This document shows, one piece after another, positions 9,015 through 17,530 of a DNA stretch of 47,970 bases; positions within the stretch are counted from its first letter, which is position 1, and each line of letters opens with the position of its first letter. The stretch is taken from positions 1 through 47,970 of the forward strand of contig NZ_JAQITE010000015.1 of the NCBI RefSeq assembly GCF_028618595.1, given 5' to 3'. This DNA is from Bartonella sp. AU18XJBT. GTDB lineage: Bacteria > Pseudomonadota > Alphaproteobacteria > Rhizobiales > Rhizobiaceae. Position numbers and translations under genes: made by a program. Under the pieces are notes generated by a model. The model was not told the DNA's origin and did no database searches. It saw nothing but the letters and a program-made list of their open reading frames with translations.

Positions 9015-9824
9015 TTAGATACTACCGATAAGAATACCCGTGGCAAAAACCAGAGCACCACCAATGATGACCTGTAAAGAAGCGCGCCAAAAGGGAGTTG
9101 ACATGAATTTGTTTTGGATCCAGACGATGGCGCCTAGTTCGAAAAAAACAATGATAAAAGCAATAACTGTTGCGACATAAAAAGAGTTGATCAAATAGGG
9201 AAGAGTATGACCTAATCCCCCCAATGTTGTCATAATGCCGCTGGCAAGACCTCTTTTTAATGGCGAACCACGCCCTGATAATTTGCCATCATCATGGGCT
9301 GCTTCTGTGAAACCCATTGAAAGTCCGGCACCAATTGAAGCTGAGAGCCCTATCAAAAAAGTTTGATGCGTGTCTCCTGTGGCAAAAGCTGCCGCAAAAA
9401 TGGGGGCAAGGGTAGAGACAGAGCCGTCCATTAATCCTGCAAGACCTGGCTGAATCCAAGTCAAAAGTGTTTGTCTTTGCGCTTTCGAAGGTTTTTTTAT
9501 GGTGTTATTTGTCGCTGTTGTTTTTTGGGATGGATGACGGCTCTTGTTTTTCACAAGAGAAGTTTTGTCACATAATGAACCGATAGTGTTTGCACGATTA
9601 TGGCAAGTGAGGCACAAAAGTTGCTTATAATTTTCAAGCTCTTGAAGCCCTATGGCGGTAAAAACCGCGGCTTCTTTAGAGGAATAAGGTTCTAGAGCTT
9701 TTGCATATTTTAAATAGAGCGCCGCATGTTGCTCTTTTACTTTGAGCGCTTGAAGTATCATTGTTTGAGCTGAACGAAAGGACAGAGCTTTACGTTGTAC
9801 AAATGAAAAAAACAATTTCAACAT
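9015..9824 (-). CDS. mbfA: MbfA-like iron exporter (ferritin-like N-terminus + VIT domain)
   Basis: The C-terminal part (about 120-269) is a VIT1/CCC1-type transporter: LAGLMDGSVSTLAPIFAAAFATG, LIGLSASIGAGLSMGFTEAA, then three further hydrophobic helices. The N-terminal 75 residues look like a shortened ferritin-like/rubrerythrin helix pair (ILQALKVKEQHAALYLKYAK, FTAIGLQELENYKQLL). This fusion is MbfA, a membrane-bound ferritin that exports iron in alphaproteobacteria. At 269 residues it is shorter than the usual ~320, and several expected metal-binding Glu/His residues of the ferritin domain appear lost. AAAGGAA precedes the ATG, and a perfect Irr-type box lies just upstream, which supports the assignment. 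Confidence 0.8.
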   Translation of the reverse strand: MLKLFFSFVQRKALSFRSAQTMILQALKVKEQHAALYLKYAKALEPYSSKEAAVFTAIGLQELENYKQLLCLTCHNRANTIGSLCDKTSLVKNKSRHPSQKTTATNNTIKKPSKAQRQTLLTWIQPGLAGLMDGSVSTLAPIFAAAFATGDTHQTFLIGLSASIGAGLSMGFTEAAHDDGKLSGRGSPLKRGLASGIMTTLGGLGHTLPYLINSFYVATVIAFIIVFFELGAIVWIQNKFMSTPFWRASLQVIIGGALVFATGILIGSI

Positions 9825-9841
9825 TTTCTGTTCCTTTGCAC

Positions 9842-9858
9842 TTTAGAATAATTCTAAA
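9842..9858. promoter_or_regulatory. Irr-type iron control element (ICE)
   Basis: TTTAGAA-N3-TTCTAAA is a perfect palindrome whose left edge is 18 bp upstream of the mbfA start. It matches the iron control element bound by Irr in Rhizobiales, which is known to regulate mbfA. Its closeness to the start codon suggests repression by blocking the promoter or early transcript. Confidence 0.8.
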
Positions 9859-10309
9859 ACATAAGAAAAATAAACTGAAAGTCAATCTAAAAGTTAAAAA
9901 CTGATAAATTACAAAAAGGTTGCACTGAGAAAAAAGGTGCTGGGAAGTCAAGAAAGCAAAGGAGATTTAACAAGAAGAATGGTTACATGAAAGAAATGAT
10001 TGCGTAAAAAACTAAGAGAAATATGCTTTATTTTGCTACAGGGGCGTTTGAATGAAGTAGTTCAATGTGTTGATGTTTTGAGAATGTAGGAAAAGAAATA
10101 GGCCGGCGTCATCGTTCATTTTATGCGTTCAAAAGACTATAACAGCTCTTGGAATTTGAAATGATTCTTTAAAAGGTCCTTTTTCAAGAGACAAAAGCCC
10201 ATTTCGCGAGGGAACTCCGTGAAGAGTATAGAAGAGTAGAGCGGCAAAATTTCCATGAAATAATATAAACTCCATTGCGTCTTCTTAATCTTTACGATCA
10301 TACAAGATA

Positions 10310-10450
10310 TTGATTTATAATGATAATCTAGCGTTATTCATATTGAATTAGCCCCCCGCATAACGTAGGATTCTTTCATTTCAAATCTCTCCCGTGTTGA
10401 ATCAATTAAAATCACTTGCTTGCCATCACAAGCGGGGCTGGCATGTGGGT
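10310..10450 (-). repeat. R1 repeat tail, inverted
   Basis: Reads 'ATTGATTTATAATGATAATC', 'CGTAGGATTCTTTCATTTC', 'GTTGAATCAATTAAAATCAC', 'ATCACAAGCGG'. This is the reverse complement of the right part of the R1 copies at 20070-20450 and 35640-36060. Confidence 0.65.
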
Positions 10451-10539
10451 AAAAACTGTATAAGAAAGGCGTAAAAATGGTCCTTATGAATCGTCTTAAG
10501 TGCCAAGGGCTATCGCAACATTGGGAGCTAGCAAATATA

Positions 10540-10589
10540 ATGATGATGCCGGCTTGTTACTTCATAAAAGAGCAAGCCGGCATCATCAT
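10540..10589. repeat. Perfect 17-bp inverted repeat
   Basis: ATGATGATGCCGGCTTG (10540-10556) and its exact reverse complement (10573-10589) flank a 16-nt loop. The arms contain the 'GAGCAAGCCGG' block of R1, so it probably arose where two R1 pieces met head to head. There is no T run after it, so it is not an obvious terminator. Confidence 0.85.
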
Positions 10590-10690
10590 ATACCTTAGCT
10601 TCCAGTGTTACGACAGTCTTTAGCACGGTTCATTATAGGCATGGCATTTTATTGTACAGTTTTACTCGATTCCACGTGTGGAAGTGTAAG
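10560..10690 (+). repeat. R1 repeat, middle part
   Basis: Contains the shared blocks CATAAAAGAGCAAGCCGG, GTTACGACAGTCTTTAGCAC, TTCATTATAGGCATG and TTGTACAGTTTTACTC, in the same order as the R1 copies near 20.2 and 35.9 kb. Confidence 0.6.
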
Positions 10691-10939
10691 GCAGTATTCT
10701 TATGATATTTATGCGCATTGAGCGTTGTTACAGCTTTTGCATTTAGGTGGATTTTTTAGCGTGTAACGAATTATCTTTTGTGCTGGGATTGCAGGGGCAG
10801 GTTTAAGGGTAGGGGTGCATAAATGAGAAGAGATATTATCATATCAAATTGTTTGAGATCACGCATGAAAATTTATACTTTATGAAGGGGCATTTATCGT
10901 CTTGTAACTTGCCTGATATCTTGCATGAAAGCCCAAAAT

Positions 10940-11050
10940 TCAGTAGGATTCTCTCATTTCAAAATTTCTTATCTTAAATCAATTCAAATCATTTTCTTGT
11001 GTATCACAAGCAGTGGTGTGGGTGCTGTGTTTTTATTTAAAGTTTGGGAT
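10940..11050 (-). repeat. R1 repeat tail, inverted
   Basis: 'AGTAGGATTCTCTCATTTC', 'TTAAATCAATTCAAATCA' and 'GTATCACAAGCAG' match the inverted R1 tail at 10310-10450. Confidence 0.6.
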
Positions 11051-11147
11051 GAGTTGAAATGTGAGAAGTGCATAATCTCTACGCGTTAACAAACGTTTTT
11101 GATGTTTTTAAAAAAGAATTAAGTTGTGCAGAAAAAAGAGGAACTCT

Positions 11148-11788
11148 ATGGAAAATAGTGATGGTTTGAAATTATGGCAACTTTCTGAAAAACTCACAAT
11201 ACTGCAGGCAGCGCTTTTAGTAGTTGGATTAAATCCAGGAAAATATTTGTTTGTCAACAAATTAGAACCAGAAAAAGGTGATATTTACGAAAGTAACCGT
11301 CGCGTATCATCAGAGAAAACTGCTAATTTCCGTGCAGCCTATCATGCTATCGTTCAAGCAGGAAAAAGCAATCGATTAAAGATAGAATGGTCGTACTATA
11401 ATTTTTTGGATTTTATAGATGCAGATTCCTCATATGTTCTCGTTGAAGATTTAAAAGAATGGCTTTTATTGCGTGGCCTGTGCCCTTCCTTTTTTTCCCT
11501 GAGGATAATTCTGCTGAGACTAAGGATCAAAAATATGCGTTTCAAGATCCAACGCATCCACGTTATGCTCCAAAGCTTGCAGCTATTGTTGTGGCATGGG
11601 AAGCGGTGAGTGAGGTTGAGGGTGGTAAAACTGTTAAAGGAACGCTTATAAAGTGGCTTAGGGAACATGCCGTTCAGTACAAGTTGGTTGATGATGATAA
11701 TTTACCAAGAAAAAAGCTCATTGAGGAATTAGCGGCTGTTGCTAATTGGGAACCTACCGGAGGGGCTCCTAAGACACCTGCCAATTAA
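11148..11788 (+). pseudogene. Frameshifted accessory (phage/plasmid-type) protein gene
   Basis: The first frame (ATG 11148, Shine-Dalgarno AGAGGAA) encodes MENSDGLKLWQLSEKLTILQ..., through LVEDLKEWLLLRGLCPSFF. The second frame continues FFPEDNSAETKDQKYAFQDP, HPRYAPKLAAIVVAWEAV, TLIKWLREHA and ANWEPTGGAPKTPAN. The frames meet at T7 (11490-11496); eight T would give one intact ~213-residue protein. The conserved-looking 'LWQLSEKLTI-QAALLVVG' start and the 'PRYAPKLAAxVxAW ... W-REHA ... NW-P-GGA-KTP' end belong to a family I have seen in bacterial accessory regions without a known function. Slippage at T7 could also restore the product. Confidence 0.6.
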
Positions 11789-12070
11789 TTTTATCAAAAG
11801 AAAAAAAATAAAAAGATCAGTAAAATTGTGCTGCTTTTTTTGTTAATTATCGAAGATAATCTCTTTTTCTGGGGGAGATTTTTACTTTTCTTCCCTAGAT
11901 TATAAGCAATTGTTTTTCAATGAAAATAATTTTTATAGTGTTCCTCTGACTGTTCAGACGGGGGAAAATAGACGTTGTTGGGCAGTAAAATTTACCCTGT
12001 AGTTTTCGTAACTTACCTCTCTATTTTTGTTTGATTTTTTTGGGCATTTTTAAAATCCAGATCAACTTAA

Positions 12071-12295
12071 ATGGAATACAACATGAGAAAAATATTTTCT
12101 TTTTTTACGGTGCGTGGAAGTGCAAAAAATCCTCAAGTAAGTGCACCGATAAATACACCGATATTGGAGCAGCCTGTTGCTGATGAGGTGGTGCGTAAAT
12201 CGTTTAGAATAGGCGTATTGTCGTGTTGGTTAAAGTTTGAACTTATTGTTGTTATGGAAAAGGTCAAAACTGAACGCCATAGGTTCTCTCTATAA
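12071..12295 (+). pseudogene. Short ORF, probable gene remnant
   Basis: Encodes MEYNMRKIFSFFTVRGSAKN, then QVSAPINTPILEQPVADEVV, then a tail of less protein-like sequence. The first ~40 residues resemble the N-terminus of a larger protein (perhaps a phage structural protein), after which the frame seems to drift. There is no clear Shine-Dalgarno. I treat it as a fragment; the family is unknown. Confidence 0.3.
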
Positions 12296-12949
12296 ATACG
12301 CTCTCTCTATAAAGAAATCTTGTCATTTATGAGCGGGTGAGGGTTTTTCTTAAGAAATTTGCACAATAGTAAAACTAGTTAGCAAAACCCGTTTTGTGGC
12401 GCAACAAAAAGGATGTCATAAATGATTATCTCATCATAAATATGCTCTAAGAATAACCCGTGCGTGGCGAAAATCTATGGCGTAGTCGCTATAGATTTTT
12501 GCTTCGTGTGTGATGATCAATACTCTTGTTTATCTCTTGTCAATGCAAGTGCCAATGAAAGTGATGGATGTCTATTGCTCCATTGTGATGTTTGGTTGTT
12601 CATGTTTAGAAACGACAAGTGTATTGAATGCGATAGGGGTGATAGAGGGGAGAACGTATCCTTTAAAAAATAGGTGTGTTTTAAAATAAAGCTGATAAAC
12701 GGAATTATTTTTTTATCTACCTTTTATATGGTAAGAAAAAAGGCATTCAAAGTGCAAGCATAAGAAATTCAGCAGTAAATCCCCAAATAGCATAGATCGT
12801 TTTTCGGAGAAGAGGAAGAAAAGTCTATCTGCAAAAGCTATGTTAGGTCGTGTGACTGGTGAAATAATGTGGTTAGGGTAATAAACAATTGTTATTGGTG
12901 AAGAGATAGAAATCGGTTAGGTGTTGATTTCTGGTTTATTAGAGAATTT

Positions 12950-13210
12950 TCCTTGTTATCTCGTAAAATACGATTGTTTGAGCTGTGGTCATATAAAGCG
13001 AAGCTTTTTTGAAATGCTTAAGTGTTTTTTCAGTGTGTGGTGAATATTCTTAAGTTTGTTGAGCCTTCGATTTAAGTAAATTATGTATTAGTGATTCCAC
13101 ATCAGTGGGGAAAGCTACTAAAGTTCAGACTCTTGATAGATTGGCATTGGTTGGGAATCTTCGTTTTTAAAAGAGCGGGGAGGAAGTCAATTTTATCATT
13201 GCTTAAGAAG
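12950..13210 (+). repeat. Dispersed repeat R2, copy a
   Basis: Contains 'TCGTAAAATACGATTGTTTG', 'GTGGTCATATAAAGC', 'TTAAGTGTTTTTTCAGTGTG' and 'GGTGAATATTCTTAAGTTTG', which recur in order at 17665-17960 and in part at 33600-33930 and 36075-36370. Confidence 0.6.
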
Positions 13211-13678
13211 AATTTTGGAGTCTTGGTTGTCATCACATGGAATAATTCTGGGGAAGCATATAATTTGTGCGTTTTAAGGTGATATGAGAGGGGAGAGCGA
13301 TTTACACTTTAAATAAGGGGAGAAAGATGAGAGCTCTTACAACACGTGTGTTGTTCCAAGTGTAAAATGTTGAATTGATAAAGTCATGGATTTTGGAAGG
13401 TTGAGAAGAAATAGGAGAAAAGGAGAGTTTTCTTTCATTGTTTTGGGATGTTGTTTGTTTAGGGAGACGTTTTAAAAGATGAAAACCGATGGGTGTAAAT
13501 GTGCACTGCGTTGTTTCAAAAGTGTTGCTTTTTATAGCTTCTTAAAGTGTATGCTCTGTCGCCCCCCCTTGTAGCATGGCTTTATGGCTTGGGGAGAGAG
13601 AATTTTGCTTTCGTATTTACGCTGGGGCGTAAGAAGAATAGGTATGTCTTTTTTTGAAAGAGTATAGGTGTTTTTAAG

Positions 13679-14251
13679 TTATGGTTTTTTATGGACTGAA
13701 AGAATGCCTTTTGAAGTAATATAAAAACTGATAAGCATATAAAATAGGCTAGCAACAACATTCCAACCGGCAAATGAAAGAAAAAGAAAGCGTGCTGATG
13801 CTTCAGAACAAGAAGGGGGATAAATGTTGTTTAATTGGTTGAGAAGCTGGTTAATGTTTGAGGTTTTTCTCACTGCGCTTAAACCACAGCTGAGGGGAGC
13901 AGCCCAAAAGCCATATTCAACACCCACATGATAAACAGCTAAAACAAGGCTGATGCACATTAAGACAAAAACACACAAAAATAAAAGTTGTATCCAAGCA
14001 GTCATGCGAAAAAAACATGCCCCAAAACCTGCTAAAAGCAAAAAGGGTATGGCACCATAATAGGGAAAGCGCTCTATGAGACATAAATCACAAGGAAGAT
14101 ATCCTCCAAAATATTCAAAACCAAGGGCAAGACCTATTGTAGCGGACAAGCAAAAAGCGAGAAAAAAAGCCCATAAACTTTGTTCTTTTCTGCTGGGTTC
14201 AAGATGAAGGTGCTTGTGTAAAAGTGGGTGAGAAGACAAAACGCATGCCAT
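13679..14251 (-). CDS. dsbB: DsbB, disulfide bond formation protein B
   Basis: Inner-membrane quinone reductase that re-oxidises DsbA. The 190-residue protein has four TM helices (about 27-46, 66-84, 88-108, 155-176). The first periplasmic loop carries the redox pair C54-D-L-C57 within YLPCDLCLIER, and the second loop carries C122 and C148 (PPSCSEA), matching the two functional cysteine pairs of DsbB. The N-terminus is about 20 residues longer than usual. AAGGAA lies 9 nt upstream of the ATG. It follows the yqaA-type gene by 30 nt on the same strand, so they form an operon. Confidence 0.92.
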   Translation of the reverse strand: MACVLSSHPLLHKHLHLEPSRKEQSLWAFFLAFCLSATIGLALGFEYFGGYLPCDLCLIERFPYYGAIPFLLLAGFGACFFRMTAWIQLLFLCVFVLMCISLVLAVYHVGVEYGFWAAPLSCGLSAVRKTSNINQLLNQLNNIYPPSCSEASARFLFLSFAGWNVVASLFYMLISFYITSKGILSVHKKP

Positions 14252-14281
14252 TAAGTCTGTTCCTTATAAAAGCTTTTTGTT

Positions 14282-14869
14282 TTAAAAAGCTATGAAAATC
14301 CCATAAATTAAAAGGAGACTAACACAACCAATGAGAACAATCCATTTGAAATGCTGTATTAGAAAATTCATTGCTTTTTGTCCAAAATGTTTAATCAGCC
14401 ACGCGAGAAGATAAAAACGAGCGCCTCTAGAAAAAATACAAATAAGAATGAAAAGTTCAAGACGTACGCTCATTACACCAGCTAAAATTGTGACAATTTT
14501 GATGGGAGGAAGATGAAAAAAACCTGATGTTATCAGTAAAATGATTAGAAATTGCAGGGTTGCACTGTTTTTCAGAGATTCAAAACTTTCGACTTTACCG
14601 TAAAGTTCTAAAATGGGTTTGGCAAGGGTATCGTAGGCAAAATGTCCGATAAACCAACCGGCAATGCCTCCTAATACAGAACAGATCGTCGCAATCAAAG
14701 CATAGCGATAAACCCGCTTTTGATGGATAAGCAGCATCGGAATATATAAAACATCTATGGGAATTGGAAAAACAGAACTTTCAATAAAGGCAATGAAACC
14801 AAGCCAATGTGGTGCTGTACGCCGATTTGCTAAAGAAATCGTCCAAAGCTTTAATTTGTTTAATATCAT
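14282..14869 (-). CDS. YqaA/DedA-family membrane protein
   Basis: The 195-residue polytopic protein begins MILNKLKLWTISLANRRTAPHW and continues GFIAFIESSVFPIPIDVLYIP, the DedA/VTT-type signature 'FxESxxxPxPxD'. GGIAGWFIGHFAYDTLAKPI, LIILLITSGFFHLPPIKIVTILAG and a final C-terminal TM follow. The DedA superfamily is linked to lipid-carrier flipping and membrane homeostasis; the YqaA subgroup is less well studied. I chose ATG 14869 because it matches the family's usual start; an in-frame TTG at 14941 would add 24 residues without a better ribosome site. First gene of the operon with dsbB. Confidence 0.85.
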   Translation of the reverse strand: MILNKLKLWTISLANRRTAPHWLGFIAFIESSVFPIPIDVLYIPMLLIHQKRVYRYALIATICSVLGGIAGWFIGHFAYDTLAKPILELYGKVESFESLKNSATLQFLIILLITSGFFHLPPIKIVTILAGVMSVRLELFILICIFSRGARFYLLAWLIKHFGQKAMNFLIQHFKWIVLIGCVSLLLIYGIFIAF

Positions 14870-15091
14870 GAGGCTTTTTATAAATTTAAGAGGTAAAGAC
14901 TTTACAAATGAGATGGCTATAAATCCGGTAGAGAAATCCAATAAAGAAAATATTCCATAAAATAGATAAGAAAATGATATGAATTCTTAAAAAATGAGAA
15001 GTCTTCTGTTGACGAATCTGTGCTTCTTCATATAGTGCAAAAGAATACTCGACAAGTCTATCTTTTATAGCCTTGTCTTTTATAGTACTGT

Positions 15092-15176
15092 GCGGGTGTG
15101 GTGGAACTGGTAGACGCGCCAGACTCAAAATCTGGTTCCGAGAGGAGTGTCGGTTCGAGTCCGACCACCCGCACCA
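15092..15176 (+). tRNA. tRNA-Leu (anticodon CAA)
   Basis: The acceptor stem GCGGGTG pairs with CACCCGC, followed by A and encoded CCA. The anticodon stem CCAGA/TCTGG closes the 7-nt loop CTCAAAA, giving anticodon CAA (codon UUG). A long variable arm (TTCCGAGAGGAGTGTC region) marks a class II Leu tRNA. The T arm contains GGTTCGAGTCC. 85 nt including CCA. Confidence 0.97.
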
Positions 15177-15635
15177 CTTCATAAATGTTTTCCTTTATCT
15201 TTTTATTGTGTCTCACGTTGTTTAAAAAAACATAGGATTTATAAAACATGGGGGATTTAATAAACAGTGTTTAATGTTTTGCATGTTAAATAAAAAAACT
15301 CGAATACCGTAGGATTCTCTCATTTTAAGTCTGCTTATTTTAAGCCTGTTTATAGTAAATTAACCAAAATCATGTCGCTTGTACGTTACAAGCTAGATGC
15401 GCTATTGTGGCATGAAATTTTACAGAAAATGAATAAAAATGCTTCTTACGAACTGTTTCAAGGGCATCATTGGGGTAAGTGTATGATGGATGGTGCCAGC
15501 TTGCACTTTTATCTTGCACTTTTATGAAGTGTAAAAATGGTGCTCTATAGATTTTATATTCTTGTGGGCGCTGTCGCAAAATGGGTTATAACATCTTACT
15601 TGTAATCTATTTATATCTTTGTAATCATATGCATT
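15177..15635. other. Gene-free region between tRNA-Leu and the IS607-like element
   Basis: It holds an inverted R1 tail (about 15290-15400) and no supported gene. The left end of the IS607-type element presumably lies here or just upstream of 15636, but I cannot place it. Confidence 0.5.
15290..15400 (-). repeat. R1 repeat tail, inverted
   Basis: 'CCGTAGGATTCTCTCATTTT', 'AATTAACCAAAATCATG' and 'CTTGTACGTTACAAGC' align with the inverted R1 tails at 10310 and 10940. Confidence 0.6.
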
Positions 15636-16222
15636 ATGGATAGATTTGTTGGGATAGGTAAGGCCGCTTAAGTTTTGGGTGTTTCGATTAGCACTTTGCG
15701 CCGTTGGGAAGGTGAAGGTAAAATTATTGCTGAGCATACGGCAGGAGGTCATCGCCGTTATGACCTATCTAGGCTTAGATCTGATTTTTTATTCGAGAGA
15801 ACTGTCACAAAGAAAAACCATTGCTTATGTGCGTGTATCAAGCCATGATCAAAAAGACAATTTAGAGCGACAAAAATAGGTTCTTGAGCTTTATTGCGCA
15901 AGCCAGGGTTGGACTTGTGAACTCATCTCTGATTTAGGAGCGGGGATGAATTATCGTAAAAAGGGGTCTTAAACGTTTATTGGATGCTCTCATTGAAAAT
16001 GAAATAGGTCGTTTGGTGATTGCGCATAAAGATCGTTTATTGCGCTTTGGTACGGAATTGGTCTTCGCCATTTGTGAAGCCAAACAAGTTGAGGTTGTCA
16101 TTCTCAATCAGGCGGAAGAAAGCAGTTTTGAAGAGGATTTAGCCAAAGATATTTTAGAAATTATTACTGTCTTCAGTGCTCGTCTTTATGGAAGTCATTC
16201 GAGAAAAAATCAAAGGTTATGA
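15636..16222 (+). pseudogene. IS607-type serine recombinase tnpA, degraded
   Basis: The reading starts with a MerR-like HTH (VSISTLRRWEGEGKIIAEHT, GGHRRYDLSRLR). It continues in another frame with the serine-recombinase N-terminus IAYVRVSSHDQKDNLERQ (nucleophile Ser in 'RVSS'), then in a third frame with LLDALIENEIGRLVIAHKDRLLRFGTEL and DLAKDILEIITVFSARLYG. In-frame stops occur at 15669 (TAA) and after LERQK (TAG near 15878), with frameshifts near 15780 and 15965. The enzyme that would move the element is therefore dead. The last codon overlaps the tnpB start, as usual in IS607 elements. Confidence 0.88.
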
Positions 16223-17451
16223 GAGAATGTTCGTCAAGCTGTAGAGGCATCGCAATGATTGTTGCTTACAAAATAGCTCTAGACTTAAACAATAAACAAC
16301 GAATCTACATGGCTCGAGCCAGTGGTTGCGCGCGTTTTGCTTATAATTTTGCACTGAAGGAATGGCAGCAGCAATATGAAGCATGGAAGAAAGATAATAA
16401 TTTACCAAAGCCTAATGACTATGCGCTCCGTAGACAATTCAATTCTCTAAAACGAGAACAATTTCCATGGATAATGGAAGTCACTAAAAATGCTCCACAA
16501 ATGGCAATTATTCAATTGGGTATGACTTTTAAGAATTTCTTTTCAGGAAGAAGCCGATATCCCACTTTTAGAAAGAAAGGAGTGCACGATCGTTTTACTT
16601 TGACCAATGATCAAATACAGTTGCAAGGTTCCAAGATAAGAATTCCCAAACTTGGTTGGGTTGGTCTGCGAGAACAATTGCGATTTCAAGGAAAGATCTT
16701 GTCAGTAACCATTAGCTGTAAAGCGGATCGGTGGTTTGTAAGTCTTAGCGTTGAAACCAATAATCAAGATCCACGAAGCGAGAACCAAGCTATTGTTGGT
16801 CTTGATTTGGGCATCAATGCACTTGCAACGCTTTCGACAGGAGAAACCATAGGAGGCGTTAAACCTTATAAGGCTTTGCTCAATCGTTTACGGCGCTTAT
16901 CACGAAGGCTAAGCCGTAAGCAAAAAGGCTCGAGCAATCGTTATAAGGAGAAACAAAAACTCGCTAAGCTTCATGCACGGATAAGCAATATCAGAACAGA
17001 TCATTTGCATAGGGTTACAACAGATTTAATTCAGCGTTTTGGTACATTTTGTCTCGAAGATCTTTATGTAAAAGGCTTGCTGAAAAATCGGCATTTATCG
17101 CGTGCCCTTGCAGATCAAAGTTTTTTCGAATTTTGCCGTCAATTGGAATATAAGGCGGCACGCTATGGTCGACAGATTGTTATTGCAGATCGTTGGTATG
17201 CGAGCAGTAAGATTTGTCATCATTGCGGATGTAAGATTGAACAATTGCCTCTTAACATACGTGAGTGGAGATGTTCTCATTGTGGTACACACCATGATCG
17301 AGACATTAATGCCGCGATTAATTTAAAAAACTTGGCGGTGAGTTCCACCGTGTCAGCCTGTGGAGAGGAGGGCTCTGTCCAATGTCCTATGACTTTGGTG
17401 AAAACCGCCTCGAAGAAGCAGGAAATCAACAGTATATTTAATCAGAAATGA
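16219..17451 (+). CDS. tnpB: TnpB, RNA-guided transposon-encoded nuclease
   Basis: The 410-residue TnpB/OrfB (Cas12 ancestor) is intact. The N-terminal HTH-like region runs IALDLNNKQRIYMARASGCARFAYNFAL. The RuvC-like nuclease has all three acidic residues: D196 (VGLDLGIN), E280 (FCLEDLYVKG) and D362 (DRDINAAINL). The zinc ribbon is C333/C336 and C352/C355. These positions are very close to those of the well-studied ISDra2 TnpB. The start overlaps the tnpA stop (ATGA); an internal ATG at 16255 would remove 12 residues. TnpB nicks or cuts the empty donor site guided by a right-end RNA, promoting element retention. It is intact while tnpA is destroyed. Confidence 0.93.
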   Translation: MRECSSSCRGIAMIVAYKIALDLNNKQRIYMARASGCARFAYNFALKEWQQQYEAWKKDNNLPKPNDYALRRQFNSLKREQFPWIMEVTKNAPQMAIIQLGMTFKNFFSGRSRYPTFRKKGVHDRFTLTNDQIQLQGSKIRIPKLGWVGLREQLRFQGKILSVTISCKADRWFVSLSVETNNQDPRSENQAIVGLDLGINALATLSTGETIGGVKPYKALLNRLRRLSRRLSRKQKGSSNRYKEKQKLAKLHARISNIRTDHLHRVTTDLIQRFGTFCLEDLYVKGLLKNRHLSRALADQSFFEFCRQLEYKAARYGRQIVIADRWYASSKICHHCGCKIEQLPLNIREWRCSHCGTHHDRDINAAINLKNLAVSSTVSACGEEGSVQCPMTLVKTASKKQEINSIFNQK

Positions 17452-17530
17452 TTATATTTACATAAGTTTGATAGAACGGATTGGATAAAATATCGAAGAG
17501 TGGATTCGTTATCTTATGAAGTAAAACGCG
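17320..17530 (+). ncRNA. Candidate omega (right-end) RNA of the TnpB element
   Basis: In TnpB elements the guide RNA spans the 3' end of tnpB and the right end, with the guide taken from flanking DNA. Here GGCGGT (about 17333) can pair with ACCGCC (about 17403), and GTGAGTTCCAC forms a small hairpin, giving a structured tail inside the coding end. The exact 3' end and guide are not visible to me. Confidence 0.3.

Larger units (their letters stand above)
9860..11147. other. Gene-free region rich in R1 fragments
   Basis: I see no supported gene. The region is a mosaic of repeat pieces: an R1 tail in reverse orientation at about 10310-10450, a 17-bp-stem hairpin at 10540-10589, a forward R1 middle at 10560-10690 and another reverse R1 tail at 10940-11050. 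Confidence 0.6.
11789..13678. other. Mostly gene-free region
   Basis: A possible short remnant lies at 12071-12295 and an R2 repeat at 12950-13210. Otherwise it is low-complexity and decayed DNA. A 70-codon open stretch at 12464-12673 lacks a ribosome binding site and family features and was not called. Confidence 0.5.

Noticed and set aside
12464-12673. Plus-strand 69-codon ORF
   Set aside because: It has no Shine-Dalgarno, an atypical cysteine-rich composition and no neighbour context.
14886-15249. Minus-strand ORFs across the tRNA-Leu locus (with 'GLEPTLLSEPDFESGAS' or 'WSDSNRHSSRNQILS')
   Set aside because: They are translations of the antisense strand of tRNA-Leu, a well-known false annotation.
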